DNA of 64,000 nt, from the NCBI GenBank assembly GCA_902570675.1, contig CACFYZ010000002.1, positions 1 through 64,000 on the forward strand, given 5' to 3'. Under the pieces are notes generated by a model. The model had not been told where the DNA came from. It saw nothing but the letters and a program-made list of their open reading frames with translations, and did not search any database. This stretch comes from an uncultured Pelagibacteraceae bacterium. Its GTDB lineage: Bacteria > Pseudomonadota > Alphaproteobacteria > Pelagibacterales > AG-422-B15. Both the position numbers and the translations under genes were made by a program. Below are positions 56,896 through 64,000 of the stretch, piece by piece. Each line of letters begins with the position of its first letter. Positions within the stretch are counted from its first letter, which is position 1.

Positions 56896-57876
56896 ATGTC
56901 AGATATAAAAACTTATGAATACATATGGCTTGATGGTTATACACCAGAACCTTTCATGCGGAGCAAAGTAAAAGCCACCAGCGAAACTTCTGCGCCTGAT
57001 TGGTCGTTCGATGGATCATCAACTCAACAAGCTGAGGGAGGAAGCTCAGACTGCCTTCTTCTTCCTGTTCAAACTTACTCAAATCCGAATGGACATGATC
57101 TAGTAATGACACAGGTTCAAGCGGCAGACCATACAGCTCATCCATCAAATTTTAGAGCTGCTGCAGATGAGGTTGTTTCAGATGAATGGTGGTTTGGATT
57201 TGAACAAGAATTTTTCCTTACAGATCCAAAATCAGGAGAACCACTTGGATGGGAAGATGGAACGCCAAGAGAGCAAGGCGAATACTATTGTGGTGTAGGT
57301 GCAAACAATGTTGTTGGACGAGCAGTTTCTGATGCCCATCTTAAAGCGTGTATTGATATTGGAATTTCACTTACTGGTACGAATGCTGAGGTTGCGCTTG
57401 GACAGTGGGAATATCAATGCTTCGGAAAAGGAATAAAAGCTGCAGATGATTTATGGATGAGTAGATATTTGCTTATGAAAATTGCTGAAGAGCACGGTGT
57501 AGGTATAAACTTTCACCCGAAACCAAAAACTGGCGATTGGAACGGTTCAGGTATGCACACTAATTTTTCTAATGAGGCCATGAGAAGTAGTGGTTCTGAA
57601 GAATTATTTACTTCAATGTGTGAAAAGTTGGGTAAAGTTCATGAAGAAGGGATTGCTGTCTATGGAACTGATAACAACATGAGACTTACTGGACTCCATG
57701 AAACGCAAAGTATTGATAAATTTTCTTTTGGCGTAAGTGATAGAGGTGCAAGTATTAGAATACCTGTGTATACAGTTGAACATAATTGGAACGGTTATCT
57801 TGAAGACAGAAGACCCGCTTCAAATGCTGATCCATACAAAATTGTTTCACATATCGTTGGCACATTGACAAAATAA
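56896..57876 (+). CDS. glnII: Glutamine synthetase type II
   Basis: Eukaryote-type, decameric glutamine synthetase, 326 residues. Marks are Y-I-W-L-D-G near the start, W-S-F-D-G-S-S-T at 36-43, the metal motif F-G-F-E-Q-E-F-F, G-V-G-A-N-N-V-V-G-R, and the late D-R-G-A-S-I-R-I-P. It has no adenylylation site, unlike GSI. A strong A-A-G-G-G-A-G ribosome site precedes the start. It sits between glnB and glnA, an unusual place because glnB is normally followed directly by glnA in this class. Confidence 0.95.
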   Translation: MSDIKTYEYIWLDGYTPEPFMRSKVKATSETSAPDWSFDGSSTQQAEGGSSDCLLLPVQTYSNPNGHDLVMTQVQAADHTAHPSNFRAAADEVVSDEWWFGFEQEFFLTDPKSGEPLGWEDGTPREQGEYYCGVGANNVVGRAVSDAHLKACIDIGISLTGTNAEVALGQWEYQCFGKGIKAADDLWMSRYLLMKIAEEHGVGINFHPKPKTGDWNGSGMHTNFSNEAMRSSGSEELFTSMCEKLGKVHEEGIAVYGTDNNMRLTGLHETQSIDKFSFGVSDRGASIRIPVYTVEHNWNGYLEDRRPASNADPYKIVSHIVGTLTK

Positions 57877-57893
57877 ATATATCCTAAGCCAGT

Positions 57894-59303
57894 ATGACGG
57901 CTGCAAAGGATATATTAAAACAATTTCAAAATGGTGAGGTCAAATATCTTGACTTGAGGTTTACTGACCCAAAAGGTAAACTTCAGCACCTCACCTTAGA
58001 TGGCTCCGTTGTTAACGAAGAACTTTTTGCGGACGGTGCTTTTTTCGACGGTTCATCAATATCGGGCTGGAAAACCATTAATGAGTCCGATATGGTTTTA
58101 ATGCCTGATCCCTCGACAACGATAATAGATCCATTTACGGCTCAACCTACAATGATTGTATTTTGTGACATCCTTGATGCAGTTACTAAAGAACCTTATG
58201 AGAGAGACCCTAGAGGAATTGCAAGAAGAGCTGAGGAATACCTTAAGACGAGCGGTATTGGCGACACGATTTACATGGGTCCGGAAGCTGAATTTTTTGT
58301 GTTTGATGATGTTAAATTCCAAGTAGATATGAATAAATCGATGTTTGAAGTTGACAGTGTGGAAGGACCGTATAACTCAGGTCGTTCATATGAAAGCAAT
58401 AATTTAGGACACCGCCCTGGAGTCAAAGGTGGCTATTTTCCTGTTCCACCAATTGATAGTGCACAGGATCTTAGAACGGAGTTTCTTGAAGAACTGAAAA
58501 ATCTTGGTTTAAAAATGGAAAAACATCATCATGAAGTTGCCCCGAGTCAGCATGAGCTTGGTCTAAGATTTGATACTCTTCTCAGACAAGGTGATGCTAT
58601 GCAACTTTATAAATACGGAGTTCACATGGTCGCCAATGCTTTTGGTAAATCTGCAACGTTTATGCCCAAGCCCATCAAAGGGGATAATGGCACCGGTATG
58701 CATACACACCAATCGATTTGGAAAGATGGCAACCCACTATTTGCTGGTGACAAGTATGCCGGTTTATCTGAGGTTGCCCTCTATTACATTGGGGGAATAA
58801 TTAAACATGGAAAAGCAATAAATGCGTTCACCAATGCGAGCACTAATAGTTATAAAAGATTAATACCAGGATTTGAAGCACCCGTTATTCTTGTTTATTC
58901 ATCTAGAAATCGATCCGCATCATGTCGAATTCCAATTTCAAATAATCCAAGCGGTAAGCGAGTAGAAGTCAGGTTTCCAGACCCATCTGCAAATCCATAT
59001 TTAGCTTTTTCTGCAATGTTAATGGCTGGTCTCGATGGAATAAAAAATAAAATAGATCCAGGTGCTGCTGCCGATGAAGATCTTTACGAACTTTCTGATA
59101 GTGAAGTAAAAAAATTACCTACTGTATGTGGATCGCTGAGAGAAGCATTGGAGTCTCTCGATAAAGATAGGACCTTTTTAACCGAAGGCGGTGTCTTCTC
59201 AGATGATCAAATAAATGCTTATATTGAGTTGAAAATGGAAGAAGTTTACGATTTAGAACATTCTCCTCATCCAATAGAGTATAAAAATTATTTTAGTGTT
59301 TAA
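57894..59303 (+). CDS. glnA: Glutamine synthetase type I
   Basis: Dodecameric bacterial glutamine synthetase, 469 residues. The D-G-S-S-I-S-G-W beta-grasp motif is at about 52-59, the metal site E-A-E-F-F-V-F at about 131-137, and the G-T-G-M-H-T-H-Q-S glutamate-binding loop near 266-274. Tyr398 in D-L-Y-E-L is the expected adenylylation site, so activity control by GlnE is likely. It follows glnII after 17 bp. Having GSI and GSII in a single operon suggests joint transcription with different post-translational control. Confidence 0.97.
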   Translation: MTAAKDILKQFQNGEVKYLDLRFTDPKGKLQHLTLDGSVVNEELFADGAFFDGSSISGWKTINESDMVLMPDPSTTIIDPFTAQPTMIVFCDILDAVTKEPYERDPRGIARRAEEYLKTSGIGDTIYMGPEAEFFVFDDVKFQVDMNKSMFEVDSVEGPYNSGRSYESNNLGHRPGVKGGYFPVPPIDSAQDLRTEFLEELKNLGLKMEKHHHEVAPSQHELGLRFDTLLRQGDAMQLYKYGVHMVANAFGKSATFMPKPIKGDNGTGMHTHQSIWKDGNPLFAGDKYAGLSEVALYYIGGIIKHGKAINAFTNASTNSYKRLIPGFEAPVILVYSSRNRSASCRIPISNNPSGKRVEVRFPDPSANPYLAFSAMLMAGLDGIKNKIDPGAAADEDLYELSDSEVKKLPTVCGSLREALESLDKDRTFLTEGGVFSDDQINAYIELKMEEVYDLEHSPHPIEYKNYFSV

Positions 59304-59319
59304 CCCAAAAAATTTGGGT
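59303..59319 (+). terminator. Hairpin directly after glnA
   Basis: ACCCAAA and TTTGGGT form a perfect 7-bp stem with a three-base loop, beginning at the last base of the glnA stop codon. No T-run follows, so it is not a classic intrinsic terminator, but it may protect the mRNA 3' end or pause transcription. A second, AT-only inverted repeat lies about 10 bp further on. Confidence 0.35.
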
Positions 59320-59379
59320 ACTACATAAATTAAAAATTTTAATTTTGAGGTGACGTCTGCGCAGAAGATGTTATAACGT

Positions 59380-60561
59380 ATGGTTATGGAATTAACGACT
59401 GAACATGAAGAACTTAAACGATCTGCATTAAGATTCGTTGAAGAAGAAATTAATCCTCATGTAGACGAATGGGAAGAAAATGAAATTTTTCCTGCTCATG
59501 AATTATTCAAAAAATTAGGAGATCAAGGCTTTTTGGGAGTTACAAAACCTGAAAAGTATGGCGGTGCAGGGCTAGATTATTCATACGGAGCTGTATTAAA
59601 TGAGGCTATGGCTCATATTAAATGTGGAGGGGTGCCAATGGCGATTGGTGTCCAAACAGATATGTCAACACCTGCCCTTGCAAGATTTGGGAGTGAAAGT
59701 CTTTGCAATGAATTTCTCAAACCATCAATAGCAGGAGACTACGTCTCATGTTTAGGTGTATCAGAGCCTAGTGCTGGATCAGACGTGGCCGCAATAAAAA
59801 CTTTTGCTGTAAAAGATGGTGACGATTACATTATTAATGGATCAAAAATGTGGATAACCAATGGTACGCAAGCTGACTGGATGTGCATGTTAGCTAACAC
59901 AGAAAGTGACCAAAAAAACAAACATTTAAATAAGTCTTTAATTTGTGTTCCCTTAAAAGAAAATGGCAAAAGAACGAAAGGTGTTACCATAAATCGTAAA
60001 CTAAAGAAAATGGGAATGCATTCGTCTGATACTGCCGAAATTTTTTTTGAGGATGTGCGTGTGCCACAAAAAAATCTTGTAGGTGAAGAAGGTAAAGGTT
60101 TCATCTATCAAATGATGCAATTTCAGGAAGAACGATTGTACGCAGCGATTGCAAATTATGCATCTTGTGAATTAGCGATTAATCAAACTATTGACTATAC
60201 CAGACAGAGAAAAACATTTGGAAAACCAATACTAGATAACCAGGTTGTTCATTTTAAATTATCAGAGCTCATGACTGAAGTTGAAGCTTTAAAAGCATTG
60301 ACTTGGAAAGGAATTGAAATTCATGTTAATGGAGGTGACTGTACTAAGCTTGCTTCCATGTCAAAGTTGAAGTCAACCAGACTCTCAAGAAAAGTGAATG
60401 ATGAATGTTTACAATTCTGGGGGGGTATGGGCTATATGGATGAAACACCTATTTCAAGAGCTTATCGAGATGGAAGACTGGGATCTATTGGCGGAGGCTC
60501 TGACGAGGTAATGCTTGGAATTATATCTAAGTATCTTGATATTTTACCAGGCAAAAATTAA
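59380..60561 (+). CDS. Acyl-CoA dehydrogenase
   Basis: FAD-dependent acyl-CoA dehydrogenase of 393 residues. Flavin motifs are C-L-G-V-S-E-P-S-A-G-S-D near 124-135 and W-I-T-N-G-T near 158-163. The C-terminal segment reads Y-R-D-G-R-L-G-S-I-G-G-G-S-D-E, lacking the Glu of the usual Y-E-G-T. The base is more likely Glu251 in F-Q-E-E-R-L, the helix-G position used in isovaleryl-type enzymes. The substrate is not certain; branched-chain or terpenoid acyl-CoA are options given the carboxylase next to it. The two genes converge with stops on adjacent bases. Confidence 0.88.
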   Translation: MVMELTTEHEELKRSALRFVEEEINPHVDEWEENEIFPAHELFKKLGDQGFLGVTKPEKYGGAGLDYSYGAVLNEAMAHIKCGGVPMAIGVQTDMSTPALARFGSESLCNEFLKPSIAGDYVSCLGVSEPSAGSDVAAIKTFAVKDGDDYIINGSKMWITNGTQADWMCMLANTESDQKNKHLNKSLICVPLKENGKRTKGVTINRKLKKMGMHSSDTAEIFFEDVRVPQKNLVGEEGKGFIYQMMQFQEERLYAAIANYASCELAINQTIDYTRQRKTFGKPILDNQVVHFKLSELMTEVEALKALTWKGIEIHVNGGDCTKLASMSKLKSTRLSRKVNDECLQFWGGMGYMDETPISRAYRDGRLGSIGGGSDEVMLGIISKYLDILPGKN

Positions 60562-62199
60562 TTACATTCTTGCTACACCAAATGTGTTTGGCTTGAGTTC
60601 TCTTTTATCTCCATCACATATAATATTTAAACTTTCACCTAAAATCTTTCTTGTATCCTTTGGATCAATGATGCCATCGTCCCATATTCTAGCTGAACAA
60701 AAGATTGCTTCGCCCTCTTCTTTATATTGATCAATGATTTTTTGCTTCATGCCCTCAAGCATTTCTAAATTTTCACCATATATTTTTTTGGGATCCAATC
60801 CTTTTTTTTCAGCTCCTTCTAAAGCAACTTGAGCCATTGTTCGAGCCGCTTGTTCGCCTCCCATAACACTCATCTTTGCATTTGGCCAAGAAAATAGAAA
60901 CCTTGGGTCGTATGATCGACCAGCCATACCATATTCGCCAGCCCCAAAAGAAGCGCCGATACGTAAAGTAATTTTGGGGACCGTGCAATTAGTCACTGCT
61001 TGAATCATTTTTGATCCATGACGGATCATTCCTTTTGCTTCTTCTTTTGTTCCGACCATAAAGCCTGTTATATTTTGTAAAAAAATTAGAGGTGTATTGG
61101 ATTGCGAACAAACCTGAATAAATTGTGTTGCCTTATTAGCACTTTCAGAAAATATCGGTCCATTGTTGGCTAAAATACCAACTTTATATCCATGAATTCT
61201 CGCGTGACCTGTAATAAGAGTTTTGCCCCACCCTTCTTTGAATTCGAGAAAATCTGAACCATCAACAATTCTTGCTATTACCTCGCGGCAATCATATGGA
61301 ACTTTATAATCAACTGGAACAACACCTGTTAATTCCTCAGGTGAGTATACTGGTTCATCAAATTCTTTTTTTTGTGTAGAGACAAAATCATTATTCCAGC
61401 CAATATTTTTCATTACATCTCTTGCAATTTCAATTGCATGCGCATCATCTTTCGCCATATATTCGGCTAGGCCTGAAACAGCATAGTGAAGATCAGCGCC
61501 ACCAATTTCCTCGTCTGTCGCTATTTCACCTAACGAAGCTTTTAAAAGTGGCGGACCTGCAAGAAATATTTTAGATCGTTCCTTTACAACAATTATATAG
61601 TCGGAAAGACCTGTCTGATAAGCGCCGCCAGCTGTAGAAGATCCATGCACAACTCCAATTGTTGGTATACCCATAGCAGACATCTTAGACAAATTAGCAA
61701 AACTTCTACCACCTTTAATGAACATATCTGTTTGTCTTAAAAGGTTAGCGCCAGCACTTTCAATTAGTTGAATAAAGGGCAATTTATTTTCAAATATAAT
61801 TTGTGCTCCTCTTAAAGCTTTTTCTGTTCCCATAGCTGATGCGCTTCCACCTTTGATACCAGCATCGGATACGCCCACCATACAACGAACACCTGAAACA
61901 TAGCCAATGCCACTAATCGAATTGCCCCAGCCAATATTTTTATCACCATCATCATCACCAATTTTGTAACCTGCAAGCGTTGATAGTGGCAGCCAAAAGC
62001 TACCTGGATCTAATAATTTTGCTAACCTCGCTCTTGGTAAAAGTTGACCACGTTTATCAAACTTTTCCTTTGCACGGGCTGAATTATCTGCAATCTTTTT
62101 TTCAAGAGCTCGAATCTCATCAATTAGTATTTGGTGATCTTCCTGATTCTTTTTAAAAGACTTGGAATTGATCATGATTTTTGATTCAATAACTGGCAT
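60562..62199 (-). CDS. Acyl-CoA carboxylase, carboxyltransferase (beta) subunit
   Basis: Biotin-dependent carboxyltransferase of 545 residues with both crotonase-like halves. Motifs include A-G-A-N-L-L-R-Q in the first half, V-H-G-S-S-T-A-G-G-A-Y for the acyl-CoA site, G-G-A-D-L-H, and A-S-F-G-A-G-E-Y-G-M-A-G-R in the second. It is related to methylcrotonyl-CoA and geranyl-CoA carboxylase beta subunits. The biotin-carrying alpha subunit is not in this window and would be needed for activity. BirA (25803-26540) could supply biotinylation. It diverges from parE. Confidence 0.88.
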   Translation of the reverse strand: MPVIESKIMINSKSFKKNQEDHQILIDEIRALEKKIADNSARAKEKFDKRGQLLPRARLAKLLDPGSFWLPLSTLAGYKIGDDDGDKNIGWGNSISGIGYVSGVRCMVGVSDAGIKGGSASAMGTEKALRGAQIIFENKLPFIQLIESAGANLLRQTDMFIKGGRSFANLSKMSAMGIPTIGVVHGSSTAGGAYQTGLSDYIIVVKERSKIFLAGPPLLKASLGEIATDEEIGGADLHYAVSGLAEYMAKDDAHAIEIARDVMKNIGWNNDFVSTQKKEFDEPVYSPEELTGVVPVDYKVPYDCREVIARIVDGSDFLEFKEGWGKTLITGHARIHGYKVGILANNGPIFSESANKATQFIQVCSQSNTPLIFLQNITGFMVGTKEEAKGMIRHGSKMIQAVTNCTVPKITLRIGASFGAGEYGMAGRSYDPRFLFSWPNAKMSVMGGEQAARTMAQVALEGAEKKGLDPKKIYGENLEMLEGMKQKIIDQYKEEGEAIFCSARIWDDGIIDPKDTRKILGESLNIICDGDKRELKPNTFGVARM

Positions 62200-62281
62200 C
62201 TTAAATTCTCAATAATTTCATACTGTTAGACTAATTAAATATTACACAATGTAAAGAATCTATTAAAGTCATAGTTTAATC

Positions 62282-64000
62282 ATGAAAAAAAAGAACCAAA
62301 AGAAAAAATCATTAAAAAAGAAAAGGTCTAATAACCTAACAACAAATAAAGTTAAGGCTGCATATACGGCAAAAGATATTGAAGTCCTTGAAGGTTTAGA
62401 ACCTGTAAGAAAACGTCCTGGAATGTATATTGGTGGAACCGATATTACGGCGATGCATCATTTGGTAAGTGAGGTACTTGATAATTCGATGGATGAAGTG
62501 GTAGCGGGTCATGCAAACAAAGTCGAAATAAAACTTCTTGATAATTCATCAATTGAAATTTCTGACAATGGACGAGGTATACCTGTTGATAAGCATCCAA
62601 AATTTAAAGTGTCTGCAGCAGAAGTAATTATGACTACCCTTCATTCAGGAGGTAAATTTAACAAATCAAGTTATAAAACTTCTGGGGGGTTGCACGGAGT
62701 TGGGATCTCTGTTGTGAACGCTCTTTCAAAGAGACTCTTCTTAGAGATTGCTCGAGATAAAAAATACTTTTCTCAAACATACCAACAAGGTAATCCTACA
62801 ACTAAACTGAAAGCGACCTTAAAAGGACCTTTAAAAAAAGGAACAAAAATAACATTCTCACCTGACCCAGAAATATTTGGTAATGAAATAGGCTTTGATG
62901 CCTCGATTATCTACAATATGGCAAAGGCTAAGGCATATCTAATTCCTAATGTTGAAATCAACTGGTCGTGCAATAAGTCAGTGGCAGTAAAAGGAATACC
63001 TCTTTCAGATAAGCTGCATTATTCAGATGGAATAAAAGATTATTTGAATAGTCTCTGTAATCCTGAAGAGCCAATATTATCTGAACCATTTTACATCAAT
63101 GAGGAAATTGACAATGATAGTGGCAAAATCGAAGGAATTGTAAATTGGTTTGAGAATCTAGAAATGATCAATCTTTCATATTGTAACACCATCAAAACAC
63201 CTCTCGGTGGGACCCATGAAAATGGATTTAAGACTGGAATATTTAGGGCTTTTAAAGATTTTTCAAAATTAAAGTTTGAGAAAAAAGCATCGCAAATTAA
63301 TCAGGAAGATTTATTTGGCTCCTCGGGTTCAATTATTTCTACTTTTATTGAAAACCCAGAATTTCAGGGGCAAACAAAAGAAAAACTTTCAAGTGTGGGG
63401 GCTGGTAAAAAAATTGAATTAAAATCTCGCTTAGCGTTTGAACAGTGGCTCTCAAAAAAAACTAAGTCTGCTGAGGAACTCTTTTATTATGCGTTCAATA
63501 GATCACAATTACGACTGCAGGACAAATCTAATCAAATTATAGAAAGAAATATAAAGAGAAAAAAAACTACACTGCCTGGTAAACTTACTGACTGCTCAAT
63601 TGATGGAAATAAAGGGACAGAAATTTTCCTTGTAGAAGGTGACTCAGCAGGCGGTTCTGCAAAACAGGCCAGGGATAGAAGGACTCAAGCCATTTTGCCG
63701 CTTAGAGGGAAAATTTTAAATGTTATCAGCGCCGGAAGAGACAAAGTTAATGCTAATCAAGAAATAATTGATTTGGTTCAAGCAATTGGTTGCAAAAGGG
63801 GTGAGAAATATAATTCTAAAGATATAAGATATGAGAAAATAATTATCATGACAGATGCCGATGTAGACGGTGCCCATATCTCAACTTTATTAATGGCTTT
63901 TTTCTACAAAGAGTTTCCAAGTATTATTGATGAGGGTCATCTATATTTATCTGTACCACCCCTATACAAAATTTCCAAAGGCTCACGTACCTTTTATGCT
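62282..64000 (+). CDS. parE: DNA topoisomerase IV subunit B (partial, runs off the window)
   Basis: ATPase subunit of topoisomerase IV, which separates daughter chromosomes. The 573 codons present include the GHKL ATPase motifs (E-V-L-D-N-S-M-D-E, S-D-N-G-R-G-I-P, G-G-L-H-G-V-G) and the TOPRIM motifs (F-L-V-E-G-D-S-A-G-G, M-T-D-A-D-V-D-G-A-H). I-G-G-T-D near the start and the N-S-M-D-E helix favour ParE over GyrB. An N-terminal extension of about 30 residues is very lysine-rich (K at 12 of the first 15 or so charged positions). The end of the gene is beyond 64000. Confidence 0.93.
   Translation, partial: MKKKNQKKKSLKKKRSNNLTTNKVKAAYTAKDIEVLEGLEPVRKRPGMYIGGTDITAMHHLVSEVLDNSMDEVVAGHANKVEIKLLDNSSIEISDNGRGIPVDKHPKFKVSAAEVIMTTLHSGGKFNKSSYKTSGGLHGVGISVVNALSKRLFLEIARDKKYFSQTYQQGNPTTKLKATLKGPLKKGTKITFSPDPEIFGNEIGFDASIIYNMAKAKAYLIPNVEINWSCNKSVAVKGIPLSDKLHYSDGIKDYLNSLCNPEEPILSEPFYINEEIDNDSGKIEGIVNWFENLEMINLSYCNTIKTPLGGTHENGFKTGIFRAFKDFSKLKFEKKASQINQEDLFGSSGSIISTFIENPEFQGQTKEKLSSVGAGKKIELKSRLAFEQWLSKKTKSAEELFYYAFNRSQLRLQDKSNQIIERNIKRKKTTLPGKLTDCSIDGNKGTEIFLVEGDSAGGSAKQARDRRTQAILPLRGKILNVISAGRDKVNANQEIIDLVQAIGCKRGEKYNSKDIRYEKIIIMTDADVDGAHISTLLMAFFYKEFPSIIDEGHLYLSVPPLYKISKGSRTFYA

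Noticed and set aside
1-64000. CRISPR arrays, insertion sequences, prophage or rRNA genes.
   Set aside because: No regularly spaced repeats, transposase- or integrase-like genes, or rRNA sequences were seen.

Overview
The window reads as chromosome of a streamlined, AT-rich alphaproteobacterium, probably a marine, SAR11-like or related low-GC lineage. The genus is not resolved. Evidence: alphaproteobacterial gene order, an alphaproteobacterial LexA box (GAAC-N7-GAAC), separate nuoC and nuoD, a short ProS and a DUF1467 gene. Packing is very tight, with many ATGA or TAATG stop/start overlaps, and almost every gap is under 200 bp. I see no insertion sequence, prophage, integrase or CRISPR array.

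Layout. (1) 1-4691, plus strand: end of trpE, then trpG-trpD-trpC, lexA with its own SOS operator, and gltA. (2) 4696-40755, minus strand, about 36 kb without a strand switch. Reading in transcription order from 40755 down: the 14-gene complex I operon nuoA-N, then birA, coaX, rnj, mce, a DUF1467 gene, proS, lolC, lolD, dnaE, rpsB, tsf, pyrH, frr, uppS, cdsA, dxr, bamA, a skp-like gene, lpxD, fabZ, lpxA and lpxI. This run links respiration, protein synthesis, replication, isoprenoid and phospholipid synthesis, and outer-membrane assembly. It matches a widely conserved alphaproteobacterial order, but several usual members are missing at their usual places: moaC/moeA, comEC/gltX, lpxB and rseP. 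(3) 41078-44785: a small accessory block (SMP-30-like lactonase, GST-like, quinone-reductase-like, two small membrane proteins, a BtuF-like protein) between nuoA and tRNA-Asp, where related genomes usually have these next to each other. (4) 44821-51612, minus strand: tRNA-Leu, tig, clpP, clpX, lon, hup, terminator, tRNA-Val, tRNA-Asp, a protein quality-control block. (5) 51697-56354: a 2-hydroxyacid dehydrogenase, two very small divergent genes (DUF2256, DUF1543), a secreted type-B carboxylesterase, and the NAD(P)HX repair enzyme. (6) 56533-59303: nitrogen assimilation, glnB-glnII-glnA, with a PII protein and both glutamine synthetase types in a row, preceded by a perfect 13-bp inverted repeat. 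(7) 59380-64000: an acyl-CoA dehydrogenase converging with an acyl-CoA carboxylase beta subunit, then the start of parE, cut by the window edge.

Most genes are core housekeeping genes with clear family motifs. The least explained items are an extra segment with a repeated W-x-D-L-x3-Q motif near the C-terminus of NuoG, the accessory block beside tRNA-Asp, the inverted repeat and shortened PII T-loop at the glnB locus, and the missing envelope genes lpxB and rseP. I found no convincing wholly new multi-gene system.
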